From Megaleporinus macrocephalus (lineage: Eukaryota > Chordata > Actinopteri > Characiformes > Anostomidae): a stretch of 64,000 nucleotides of DNA. The position numbers were made by a program, and so were the translations under genes. Where the stretch lies: contig CM038728.1 of the NCBI GenBank assembly GCA_021613375.1, positions 36,258,734 through 36,322,733 of the forward strand, read 5' to 3'. The notes under the pieces are model-generated. The model did no database searches. It was not told the origin of the DNA and saw only the letters and a list, made by a program, of their open reading frames with translations. This document shows, one piece after another, positions 21,693 through 33,422 of the stretch (position 1 is the stretch's first letter; the number at the start of each line of letters is the position of its first letter).

Positions 21693-22883
21693 TTATACAA
21701 GTCACGACAGGCTAATGCTAGCTAGTTAGCCTGCTAATTTTGTAGATATGTCTGTAACACAGAGGTCTGTGAACTATAAAAACATCAAAGCGGTTAATTT
21801 TTACATTCAGTTATTGTTCATTCATTTGGGAATGTTTAGACTAATAATCTTACACACTGCTCCTGTGATGAAGATTCACTCCTAAAGTGTGATATAAAAG
21901 TAAAGAACATGTGGTTTGTAGCGTGTCTGGGAACAAATGTAGTGCCGTCAGCTTGAAGCTAACACAGCACATAGAGGAGCTAATGGAAATTAGCAGCATG
22001 GCTTTTGTGGTAATTTACTGGGAAGCGTTTATCTGAAGGTTCTGCTGTACACATGGCTGCACCAGTAGATGCTTTTTGTTATTTAGTAAAACTTCTGCTT
22101 TTGACTGTCTGAAACCAACAGACTTCACCAGCGTCCAGCCAGTTATTGAACAGTTGGCTGCTCAGTTGTCTTCTGGTCCAGCTTATGTCAGCGCATCATT
22201 AACTAATGTAGAAGAGAGCTAATAAACAGCTGCACTGTGAGTCTGCTGCTGCTGCTGTGGTCTCCTAACACGAGGACTAAAGAAGAGTTACTGACAGTAA
22301 AGCAGAGCAAACACAGGAGCTGGAACGTCACACAAGCCAATCAGAGACACTACGAGCGCCAGAATCAACACTTTTGTTAAAAAGCAAGGACACAACAATC
22401 AGCTTAGCAACAGAAAACAACCCGGCAACCAGACGGGAGACGACAGTTCAGTTTCAGAAGATCAAAACGTTCAATCAGAGGAGAAAAGCAAAACTGCCGA
22501 ACAGATCCAGAGACGTGTCCAGGATTTAAGAGCCATGAAGAGCAGAAGCTGTGGGATTTCTGAGGATCTGGGGCGAGCTGGGAAGCAGCTGCTGCGGAAA
22601 GTCCTGGTTAGCTTACAGTCGCTAAAAATAACACATGCGTGTAAAAATGTGGAGAAGTCTAAAAAAAAAACCAAGTGCAGTTATTTCACCTCAACAGCTC
22701 AACCGCAGCGTCTCCACAGGCCTGTCACATTTATTTATTCCTCACTGTGATAAGACATGAAACAGAACCTTCTAAAAAGGGTTCTCTCAAGTTTACACGT
22801 CACAGAACCGTCTTTCTGGTACTGTGTAGAACCATTTCTACTGAAAGACTAGGCTCAATGCTCTGACCTGTTAGCATGCAAAG
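21693..22883 (+). other. mostly unique DNA with two weak coding-like fragments
   Basis: One frame at about 22112-22219 reads KPTDFTSVQPVIEQL then AAQLSSGPAYVSASLTN to a stop, with a more upstream ATG frame starting MAAPVDAFCYLVKLL at 22053. A second open frame from about 22295 to 22749 contains DDSSVSEDQNVQSEEKSKTA then EQIQRRVQDLRAMKSRS and DLGRAGKQLLRKVLVSLQ, with charged, heptad-like spacing suggesting a coiled coil. No splice-site pair or homologous family could be fixed. These may be decayed exons, a processed pseudogene or chance frames. The strand given is that of the open frames. Confidence 0.3.
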
Positions 22884-23742
22884 GCCTCAGTTCACTTCAC
22901 CATACCACCATACCAGCACTTCACCATACCGCCATACCAGCACTTTACTTCACCATACCACCATACTAACACTTCACCATACCACCACTTCACTTCACCA
23001 TACCAGCACTTCACTATACCACCATACCAACACTTCACCATACCGCCATACCAGCACTTCACTACACCATACCAGCACTTTACTTCACCATACCACCATA
23101 CTAACACTTCACCATACCAGCACTTCACTATACCACCATACCAGCACTTCACCATATCACCACTTCACTTCACCATACCAGTACTTTACTACACCATACC
23201 AGTATTTCACCATACCACCATACCAGCACTTCACCATACCAACACTTCACTACACCATACCAGCACGTCACCATACTAGCACTTCACCTCACCATACCGC
23301 CACTTCACTTTACCATACCACTATACCAGCACTTCACCATACCAGCACTTCACTACACCATACCAACACTTCATTACACCATACCAGCATGTCACCATAC
23401 CAGCACTTCACCATACCACCATACCAGCACTTCACTACACCATACCAGCACGTCACCATACTAGCACTTCACCTCACCATACCACCATACCGCCACTTCA
23501 CTTTACCATACCACTATACCAGCACTTCACCATACCTACACTTCACCTCACCATACCACCATACCAGTACTTCACTATACCACCATATCAGCACTTCACC
23601 ATACGACCATACCAGCACTTCACTACACCATACCAGCATTTCACTTCACCATACCAGCACTTCACTACACCATACCAGTGCTTTACTTCACCATACCAGC
23701 ACTTCACTTCTCCGTACCAGTGCTTTACTTCACCATACCAGA
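22884..23742. repeat. ACCATACCAGCACTTCACC minisatellite
   Basis: About 35 irregular units combine CACTTCACCATACCA with optional CCATACCAG or TTCACTACACCATACC modules, giving units of about 16-25 bases. Larger blocks recur, for instance CACCATACTAGCACTTCACC near 23270 and 23455. Long Thr/Ser/His/Tyr frames are repeat-derived. Confidence 0.94.
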
Positions 23743-24224
23743 CAGCTGATTTTGGTTCAGCTAACATATCTGTGGTCAGTGTCCAGTCCTCAGCTGTGGT
23801 TTTCACTAGCATTGAGATTTTTCTAAACCATGGTAACCTACTCCAGGTGTAAATGCCACATGTAGAATGAGCTCTAGACCTTTAGCTCTGCTGCACATGA
23901 ACTAATGAAAAGCAGCGGCGACGTACAGCTGGCCAAAAAACAACCGTCCAATTACCGGTGCGGCTATGGAGGTGTCTATGGGTCACAGCCTCGAGGCATT
24001 AATTAAAAGGATTTGCAACCAAGTTCTAAATATGCTAATATTATGTAGGATTATGTTAATTCATCCACAGTTCCTGAATACGGCTGGAAATCCTACATGG
24101 ATCAGACGCCATAGACTCAGAGTCAGTTCAGAGTCACTGCCTTCATTCCACAGTGCGACAAAACAACGACCCTGCAGGTTCTTAAAGACAACAGAACCCA
24201 CAGAACCTGCAGACATTTACATTC
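23743..24224. other. unique spacer, no gene seen
   Basis: No coding or RNA signal recognised. The segment from about 23910 to 24080, with GGCATTAATTAAAAGGATTTG and AT-rich flank, may be part of a dispersed repeat, but no inverted ends or target duplication were found. Confidence 0.4.
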
Positions 24225-24333
24225 ACATATATCATACACAATCAATACACAATCAATACACAATCAATACACAATAATACACAATCAATCATACACAATC
24301 AATACACAATCAATACACAATCAATACACAATC
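24225..24333. repeat. 11-bp repeat (AATCAATACAC) running into gap
   Basis: Roughly nine copies of ACAATCAATAC/ACAATAATAC variants run directly into the second gap, so the array length is unknown. Confidence 0.9.
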
Positions 24334-25332
24334 NNNNNNNNNNNNNNNNNNNNNNNNNNNNNNNNNNNNNNNNNNNNNNNNNNNNNNNNNNNNNNNNNNN
24401 NNNNNNNNNNNNNNNNNNNNNNNNNNNNNNNNNNNNNNNNNNNNNNNNNNNNNNNNNNNNNNNNNNNNNNNNNNNNNNNNNNNNNNNNNNNNNNNNNNNN
24501 NNNNNNNNNNNNNNNNNNNNNNNNNNNNNNNNNNNNNNNNNNNNNNNNNNNNNNNNNNNNNNNNNNNNNNNNNNNNNNNNNNNNNNNNNNNNNNNNNNNN
24601 NNNNNNNNNNNNNNNNNNNNNNNNNNNNNNNNNNNNNNNNNNNNNNNNNNNNNNNNNNNNNNNNNNNNNNNNNNNNNNNNNNNNNNNNNNNNNNNNNNNN
24701 NNNNNNNNNNNNNNNNNNNNNNNNNNNNNNNNNNNNNNNNNNNNNNNNNNNNNNNNNNNNNNNNNNNNNNNNNNNNNNNNNNNNNNNNNNNNNNNNNNNN
24801 NNNNNNNNNNNNNNNNNNNNNNNNNNNNNNNNNNNNNNNNNNNNNNNNNNNNNNNNNNNNNNNNNNNNNNNNNNNNNNNNNNNNNNNNNNNNNNNNNNNN
24901 NNNNNNNNNNNNNNNNNNNNNNNNNNNNNNNNNNNNNNNNNNNNNNNNNNNNNNNNNNNNNNNNNNNNNNNNNNNNNNNNNNNNNNNNNNNNNNNNNNNN
25001 NNNNNNNNNNNNNNNNNNNNNNNNNNNNNNNNNNNNNNNNNNNNNNNNNNNNNNNNNNNNNNNNNNNNNNNNNNNNNNNNNNNNNNNNNNNNNNNNNNNN
25101 NNNNNNNNNNNNNNNNNNNNNNNNNNNNNNNNNNNNNNNNNNNNNNNNNNNNNNNNNNNNNNNNNNNNNNNNNNNNNNNNNNNNNNNNNNNNNNNNNNNN
25201 NNNNNNNNNNNNNNNNNNNNNNNNNNNNNNNNNNNNNNNNNNNNNNNNNNNNNNNNNNNNNNNNNNNNNNNNNNNNNNNNNNNNNNNNNNNNNNNNNNNN
25301 NNNNNNNNNNNNNNNNNNNNNNNNNNNNNNNN
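24334..25332. other. assembly gap (about 1000 N)
   Basis: Unknown bases lie between an 11-bp tandem repeat on the left and a GA-rich simple repeat on the right. Sequence character changes strongly across it, from minisatellite-dense on the left to low-repeat on the right. Confidence 0.99.
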
Positions 25333-25420
25333 AGGGGAAAAAAGCTAAAGAAAGAGAGGGAGAGAGAGAGAGAGAAAGAAAGAAAGAAAGAGTGAGAGAG
25401 TGAAGAAGTGGGGGGAAAAA
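25333..25420. repeat. GA/GAAA-rich simple repeat
   Basis: Purine-rich AGAGAGAG and GAAAGAAAGAAAG runs border the gap. Confidence 0.9.
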
Positions 25421-25960
25421 GCTTCCGTAATCCTGGAATAGTGGTTGTCGACCATTGCCATGGAAACAGGCACAAAGGCCTGTGGTTTCTTATTGATGCC
25501 TAATTGTATTCCTCACAGCTCTTTTGTTAATTGTTGTCTGCCCAGCTCCCACTTCCTGCTGGGCGGCCACACAAAGGCAGGAACAGAGGGGATTAGAAAT
25601 GGCACAATGGCTTTAGACTCAGGGCCCTGCGAGGCTGCAGCTAGCCGTGCACAGACCGGCAGGGAAAAAGTGAGAGAAAGAGATGTAACACAACCCCGGG
25701 GCGCTAATGATTTGAAGGGTAACTGGCACCTTCACCTGGATAATTCACTCTGGTGGAGTCCCCCCTCCCTCCTCCACATGCAGATGTCACCCCCGTGTCC
25801 CAAGTGGGGCAAAAGGGCTCAGCAAGTGGTGCTGGGCCTCTAAAGAGGCTCAAAGTCTAATGAGGCAGTAGGGGGACATTTATAATTGAGGATTTGCTCT
25901 AATCACTCAGTATCATTCAGCACTCCACAGTACCCCTTTAATTGCAGTACACCACTGTTT
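25421..25960. promoter_or_regulatory. candidate conserved noncoding regulatory block
   Basis: The sequence is unique, free of simple repeats and without a convincing coding frame, but dense in motifs typical of vertebrate enhancers: homeodomain cores (CCTAATTG at 25500, GTTAATTG at 25528, GCTAATGA at 25705, TAATTGAG at 25882), an RFX X-box-like ATTGCCATGGAAAC at 25454-25467, and GCCATGG/CACAAAGG elements. A 132-codon frame at 25445 lacks domain features. This is inference from composition only; cross-species conservation would decide. Confidence 0.35.
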
Positions 25961-28148
25961 TTTTTTTTTTCGTTGTGAGGGAATGAAATATCACAAATAT
26001 CTTATTGTTGTAATGGAATGAAAAGTCTCTGATTAAATCCATTAACTCACACAATACCTATTAATGAATACATTTCAGTTTTTACCGGTGTGAACAAGGC
26101 ACTGTTCCTGTTTCTGAGTTCTACCTCACTTCTTTGGATGTGTCAGCTGTGAAAAGTGGTTAAAGAGAAAATGGTTAAGACATACAGGTCCTAGTATGGT
26201 GTATATGTGCAATACCATCCAAATATGTTTAATAAACCAAGCAGATTTCAATTTTAATTTCTTATTAAAGTAGACAAAATCCTAAAATCCCTTTACTAGC
26301 GTTTTTTTTTTTTTTACTTTATTCTTTTTACTACCATTCTGGCTGTATTAAATGATTGCTCTTTCCTTTGTCCGCAGAGCGAGAAACAGTGTTAGTTATA
26401 TTGTATGACATTAATATTTAATTCTACCTTTCCAATCTTAGTGAAAGCGTGACAGTACTTAAGAGAGAAAACTTTATTGCTTGTCTTTTTTTCAGTAGGA
26501 CTGATGGTTCATCGGTTGTCTGAGCTGTTTTGGGTTTAATCACTAGCCAGGTTAGCTGTTAGCCAATGTTAGCAATACAAGTTGTTAACTATATATTGAA
26601 TAGTATTTGGTGAATCTCAACACCAAACATGTCCACAGATAGAAGTTGGGCAGCACTTGGGCAGCGTGTATGACTGATTTAACTAGACACAAATATTCAT
26701 AAGTGCCCATAAACAGTCCAACAGTTTACAGCTTGGATGCCGCCATATTGGATTTTGAGGACAGGCTTGTTGAGTTTTTGAGTAGGAATACCAACTTGTG
26801 AGGGCGTTCCAGTACTGGGAACTCAGAAATTCCTATTTCCTAGTTCAAATGGAACACACCACAACTCAAATGTGGCCTGTTTGTAGAGGAATTTTGCCTA
26901 TATTTGTTTTGTTTTCTTACAAACAAATCATTGCATTCCGAAGTAAAACATGTATCTCAATTGTTTGTGGATTTCCATTTTTGTATATTATTTGAATATA
27001 ACAGCTGTCCTTTATATCATGTGAAAGTTTCATCATAAATGGACCAATAGAAATGACCAATTCCAAATTAGCCTGGAAAGAATTCTGGTTCCATTGACTT
27101 AGGAATGTTTTTGGCCTCTTCTGTAAAGTTTCTATTTTGAAGATAGTATGTCTTTGGACAGCGGCAATATTTGAGTTGTATGGGGCTTGTACATGGATTT
27201 AAGGCACTGCAAACACAGTTACGTTGTGACAATGTTGTGACAACCTATTGTTTTGGTGCACATAACATTTACACAACGTTGAAGTTTAATTTCTCAGAAA
27301 GTCTTGACGTTTTCACAACTTTTTAGAATCCTTCTTACGTTCTGTTATATTTGCATGGAACTCTATGAAAGGTAGTCATAATACAGTAAAACAAAATTAT
27401 TTAATAGTGACCCTGTGACAATGTTGTGACAATCTTGTTTTCATAAAAATAGCAGGAAAATAGCAGTGCTGTTGTATCACGCTAAAAGTTAGCCGCATGC
27501 TAGCTGCGCTGGTGGCCCCTTTCCAGCAGGTTTTCCGAAGAGCTTTCCCTTTAAGAGGGAGGTGAATGGCAGGAGACGGAGAATGTGGGGAAACAAAACG
27601 ACAGAAAGTGACTCCCATGTGTTTAGGGAGCACGGACAGCGCTCGGAGAGGACTCCGTGTTTTGTCTGTGAGCGAGTCTGTGTCGAGTAGTCGCCGCTGA
27701 TTTGGATGTATGTCACTAACTAATAAACCGTCGTTTCTGCCTTGGCGGGAAGAGCCGCTGCGGTCTCCCTGACAACGAGGAGGATTCTGAAGTTTGGGCT
27801 GCACAGTTTTGGACTTGCAGTGGTGAGTCAAGAAAACACAACTCAAAGTCGAGCCACAACTTCAGTTCGAAACGGATCCGGCTCGGCTACGGACTTTACG
27901 GTGTGTTAGCTGACTAACTTTCTGTCTGGAAAGTAATTGTCACTGGAAAACTGGGAAAACTTCACCGCTCGCGTGACATTCCCCCCCAGACGGTAACGTT
28001 ACTGTTAGCTTTAGCTTCTGAGACTGAGGGGCAGAAATGTCACAGAAAAAAAATTATTAGCACGGTTATTAGCGTTGATATCAGTATTAGTGGCCAACCT
28101 AGACTTGCTATCAATTTACTGGAATTGCTAATTTGTTTGCTTTCTAAA
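25961..28148. other. AT-rich intergenic DNA, possible CpG-rich promoter-like segment at 27.5-27.9 kb
   Basis: Mostly unique AT-rich sequence. An 18-base sequence, GTGACAATGTTGTGACAA, occurs at 27226 and again at 27415. The stretch 27530-27990 is richer in CG dinucleotides and contains a donor-like GTGGTGAGTCAAG at 27821-27833, so a 5' exon cannot be excluded. The 149-codon minus-strand frame at 27397-27846 has no recognised domain. Confidence 0.35.
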
Positions 28149-28331
28149 GTTAGCTTCTAATTCGGATCTTCCGCTCCACCTTAAATGGTGCAGCAGTTAC
28201 ATTCTGGCGCTTTGAATTTCACGTTCCACCTTAAATGGTGCAGCAGTTACATTCCGGCGCCGGAGGCACCATTTAAGGTGGAACGTGAAATTCAAAGCGC
28301 CAGGAACGGGAGATTGGAATAAGAAGCTAAC
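28149..28331. mobile_element. foldback MITE with perfect 36-bp hairpin
   Basis: The outer ends GTTAGCTTCTAATTC (28149) and GAATAAGAAGCTAAC (ending 28331) are imperfect inverted repeats (14 of 15 pair). Inside, 28206-28241 and 28266-28301 are perfect 36-base inverted copies beginning GGCGCTTTGAATTTCACG, separated by a 24-base loop. The left part also duplicates CCACCTTAAATGGTGCAGCA (about 28177 and 28226). It has no coding capacity. The core TCCACCTTAAAT is shared with 7904-7971 and with the large array at 42.6-43.85 kb. The superfamily is unknown, as no target duplication was clear. Confidence 0.75.
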
Positions 28332-29194
28332 TTCAGCCACGCCCTCAGGTTTACTCTCAATACCGGCTCCGTGTTTTACTTATATTTCACCCACTCATGT
28401 CCAGCTCATTGTCCACCGCGTTAGATGTGGACTCGATAGCCTGTGGGTTAAGTTAATCCTGAGCACCACATCCATCCAAGAGCTGTCAGACTGAATATAA
28501 GCAGTAAGTCAACACTAAAAATGTGGGTCAGTCTTTAACTTTTTTACTACTGTTACACCTTGTAGTACTGCAAGCATGAAACTGGAACCTTGGGAATGCC
28601 CTATTTTTGTATATGGACTGTATTATGTTTTTTTTTTTTTTGAACCAAGTTTATTTATTGGTTTTTAATTACAAATACGTTAATACAATTGTAACAATGC
28701 CTAAAACTTCCACGCACCCCCCACCCTTTCCCTAAGAAAATATAAACTAAGAAACAAAAATAAATAAATAAATAACCAATAAATAATAAAACTTATAGAT
28801 TTAAGTTAAATTTAACAACTAATGAATAAAATACGTAAATGTGCATAGTATCTGTGTGCACAGCATTTGTGCCTCACAAATAAAATTTGACAATCCCAGC
28901 AGACCATACTTGTTTATGCCTCTAATTACATTAATATTTATCTACATATCTATACAATCACACCAATACTATATACACACTGACAAAGAAACAAAACACA
29001 CAAAATAATAAAAATAATAATGACACGATAAACAATGATAAAATGATAGGGGCCAAAAAAACCCAGTATATTTTAGTACATTTCCTATAGACTAACAGTA
29101 CCCTAACAATACAGGAGGGAAGACACCCCTAAGGCACCATAAAGTTCTCTCAACAATTTATTTCCAAAATTCCTAGTAACATAACCTGATCATT

Positions 29195-32100
29195 CTACTG
29201 GAGCTTAAAACTTCCAGAACTCAGAGACTCAACATGACTAAGGAAAGATTGCCATATCAATGAGAATCTCTCTGTTGACCCCTTAACTGTATATCTAATC
29301 TTTTCCAAATGAATGAAATACACCATGTCCCTTATCCACTGTGCAAATGTTGGGGGGTTGCAGTCTTTCCATTTAACCAGAGTTTGTCTTCTAGCTACTA
29401 ATGTGGCAAAAGATAAAGGGCTTAATTTGTTATTGTTTAAAATAAGATTTTGTGTTACCACACCAAATAAAGCAAGAGGGGCTGACAATTCTAGTTGCTT
29501 ATCAATTATAATGGAAAGCATATCAAATATTGATTGCCAAAAAATTAAAAGTGTAGGGCAACCCCATAGCATGTGAATTAGAGTGGCTTGGTTCTGCTTA
29601 CAACGGTCACACGTTGTATCAATATTGAGATTAATATGGGACAACTTAACTTTGGTCCAGTGCAGTCGATGAAAGATTTTCAATTGCAAAACTTTATGTC
29701 TCATACATATCGGAGATGAATGTATCCCCTTCATTATCCTTGCCCAAATGGACTCTGTAATTTCTATAGTTAGATCTTTCTCCCATTGATCCTTAAGGGG
29801 ATCAAGACTTGTCATGTTTTCTGTCATTAATAAAGAATATATGTCTCCTATCCTACCCTTCTTGGATAAAGTGATGTCCTTAATTGAATCTAAAAGTGTA
29901 TCTTGGGGCTGTGAGGGAAATTGACCTATATTCGAAGATACAAAGCTACGGACCTGTAAATATCTGAAAAAATTTGTCCTGGAGATATTAAATGTCTGAA
30001 CAATCTGTTGAAAAGATGTGAATGAATAATTTATGAACATATCTTTAAATGAACGGATCCCTTGATTAAACCAAATACTGTATGTAGTATCAATTGTGCA
30101 TGGCAGAAAAACATGATTCTTTACAATGGGAGTGAGCAATGAGAATTTATTATTTATCTTAAACTGTCTGAATTGTTTCCAAATTTTTAATGAGTGAATA
30201 ACCACTGGATTTGAAGTGTATTTTGTCACAGGCTCTGAACATGGCAAACTAGAATACATTAAGGCACACAGTGAAGTGTTCTCACAGGACCCTTTTTCCA
30301 GTTTTAGCCACTCGGGTGCAGAAACTGTTTCACTTTGTTCCATCCAATACGAAATCATTTTGATATTTGCTGCCCAATAATAAAGCTGAATATTTGGCAG
30401 TCCCATTCCACCCTGCTCACAAGGTCTCTGTAGTATAGAGGTACGTATACGTGGGTTCTTTTTATTCCAAATAAAAGAGGAAATCTTTTTATCTAGGGAA
30501 ATGAAAAAAGTTAAAAAAACTGGTATGCACTGAAATATATAGAGAAATTTGGGCAATACGCTCATCTTTATTGTATTTATTCTGCCTGCTAAAGACAGGG
30601 GTAAGAAATCCCAGCGAGCAAGATCTTCCTTAAGAGAGGATACAAGGGGGGGAAAGTTTGCTGAAAAAAGTTCTTTAAATTTGTGAGTGACCCAAACACC
30701 AAGGTATTTGATTTTTTCCATACACACTTTAAATGGCAGGGTGTAAACAAATGAGGACTCTCTTGCTGCTAAGTTTATGGGCATCAGCTCACTTTTTTGT
30801 GTGTTTACTTTATACCCTGAGATTTTACCAAAGTCAGATAGGAGATTAAGCACTACAGGCAGAGAAATGGAAGCGTCAGACAAATAAAGTAACATGTCAT
30901 CTGCATACAATGAAACTTTGTGTTCCCCTTCTGCCCTCGTAATTCCCTTAATGTCCTTATTAAAAAGCAAGGGGGACAATGGTGACCCCTGCCTCGTCCC
31001 TCGTGATAATGCAAAATAAGGTGATATATTGTTATTAGTCCGAACTGCTGCCATTGGCAATTTGTAAAGGATCTTTATCCATGATATAATATTTGGCCCG
31101 AATCCAAATGCTTCAAGAGTGTAAAACAAAAAATCCCACTCCACCCGATCAAAAGCCTTCTCTGCATCTAGAGATATGACCACTTCTGGTTTATCATGTG
31201 GAGAAGGACTATAAATTATATTATACAATCGCCTAATGTTGAAGGTGAAATATCCTTTTTTTATGAAACCTGTCTGATCTGGTGAAATTATTGTTGGGAG
31301 AACAGTTTCAAGGCGACGAGCAATCATTTTAGCAAATATTTTATTATCTACATTAAGAAGGGAAATAGGACGATAAGAGCCACAATCCTGTTTGTTTTTG
31401 CCCTTTTTGTAAATAAGTGATATAGTAGCTTGTCGCATTGTTTCAGGCATCAAACCAACGGATAGAGAGTCATTATACACAGCAGCTAAAAGAGGGGCCA
31501 GCTGATTAGAGAATTTCTTTAAAAATTCTGCTGGGTACCCATCTGGGCCAGGGGATTTCCCCCCTTGCATACTTCTAATGGCTTCCTCAATTTCTCTAAT
31601 TGCCCCAACCCCAGATTCGTCCTTAATCTCTGAAATGATGTGACTTGCTGCTTTCCTACGAAGCTGATGTGCAAGAAGCTTCCCCATTTTATCACCATGC
31701 TCATAGTATGTATAGCAGGATCTTACCAACTGATACTCTGCTTTTTGTGTAGTTAATAAATAAAAAGTATTAAGCGCTCCTTAATGCCATCTTCAGATGG
31801 GGATGTTGCCAGCTGTAAATCAAGGTCCCCCATTTGTTTAATCAATTCATTAATACGTTTATTCCTCACTTTTCGTAACTGTGCACTGTAGGAAATAATC
31901 TGACCTCTTAAATATGCTTTAAGTGCTTCCCAAACTGTCGATGATGACATATTAGGTGTTTGATTAATTTCTAGAAAAAAATCAATCTGTGATGTTATAA
32001 AATCTAAAAAACTTTTATCTGAAAGTAGGAGTGGGTTAAGCCGCCAAGGTCTATAAACAGGTGTCATAACTGGTAAATTAATTTTCAATCTAAAAGGAGC

Positions 32101-32771
32101 ATGATCAGATATTACAATTGAATGATAATCACATTCCTGAACTAAAGGAAGCAAACCCTTATCCATTAAAATATGATCAATACGTGAAAATGTTTTATGA
32201 ACAGCCGAATAAAAGGAGTACCTGCGAGCATTGGGGTTAAGGACACGCCAAACATCAACAATACCATAGGTGTCCAGAAATAGTTTAATTGTAAGGGCAG
32301 CTTTAGAAATGTGTACGCTTTTATCAGAACTACGGTCTAATCTAGGTGACAACACGCAGTTCATATCTCCACCCATAATCAAATGATGTTCATTTAAATC
32401 AGGTAATCGAGTAAACAGATTCGTGAAAAATGCAGCATCATCCCAGTTAGGGGCATAAACATTGACTAAAACAACTGGCATGTCATATATTTTACCTGTA
32501 ACAATGACATATCGGCCCTTAGAATCTCCATCAATCTGGGAAGCAATAAAAGGCAGATGTTTACTGATTAAAATTGCCACGCCTCTCGATTTAAATTAAA
32601 ACTTTGAATGATAGACTTCACCCACCCATCTAGTATGTAAACGCGTATGATTAGACATATTTAAATGTGTTTCCTGAAGGAAAGCAGTGTCCACCTTTAA
32701 CTGATGTAGATGTGCTAAAATTTTCTTACGCTTAAGCTTTAATATTCCAGCTTACAAATGAAATTGGGCAT
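29195..32771 (-). pseudogene. L1 ORF2 (endonuclease, reverse transcriptase, Cys-His knuckle), frameshifted
   Basis: The protein likely starts MPNFICKLEY at 32771. The N-terminal block with QETHLN is in another frame and a stop follows near 32600. The next open part (32580-31753) has VNVYAPN, GGDMN, SRIDHIL and SDHAPF, the endonuclease catalytic blocks. A frameshift at about 31730-31750 leads to an 844-codon frame (31729-29195) with SPGPDGYPAEF (59-69), YRPISLLNVDNKI (119-131), DAEKAFDRVEW (188-198), RGTRQGSPLSPLLFN (243-257), YADDMLLYL (275-283) and a C-terminal CDRCKQ...HMLWGC knuckle. Between LLFN and DIKGI the usual spacer of around 15-20 residues is missing, an in-frame deletion just before the active-site strand. 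Total length, near 1190 codons, is normal for L1. Confidence 0.92.
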
Positions 32772-33422
32772 ACCGTCTTCCCTCCTACTTTTACATTCTG
32801 TACCATGATCTGAAATAATACACATCACTTCTTAACCCCTTATCATTGTAGAAGTAAAAAATAAACAGTACATAAAACATAATATAAAATAAAGAAAAAA
32901 ATACGTATAAACACTGCAACCCTTGTAACCCCATCCTTCCCACTTCCTTCTTACCCATCCTAACAGGGTCAAACCCTCCCCCCACTAAATGGTATCCACA
33001 CAACGTGCGTGTAATAGGGTAACTATTAAGCCAGAAGCTAAACTCTCCAGAACATAAGAACTTTTTAGACATATACCTCAAGTCGAAAATAGGTTTACTT
33101 CGTCATATAAAATATTGGAAAACTTTTTACAAACTATTACAGTTTATAACTTAACTCTAAAGGATCAATACTTTTGCAAATGTTTCAAAGCAACAACAAG
33201 CCATACCCAACACGAAAATATACATTACATATTCCAAAACCTGACCTCATAATTCAGCCGTGTTTCGGCTTTTGTATGAATCATATTATTACTAACCCTG
33301 TTCTCATGCCAGACTTACCCCAGCTTGAAAGGTCAAACAATCAAAATAGGCTGGTTAAGAACCATGTCACGTTAATTATAGTCCCCTCTTTTAAGAGGAA
33401 ACTCCGAAGGGGCGGCAGTTAT

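Noticed and set aside
27226..27432. 18-base direct repeat GTGACAATGTTGTGACAA flanking 171 bases as a target duplication
   Set aside because: No inverted ends, tail or coding relic lies between the copies; it may be chance or an old local duplication.
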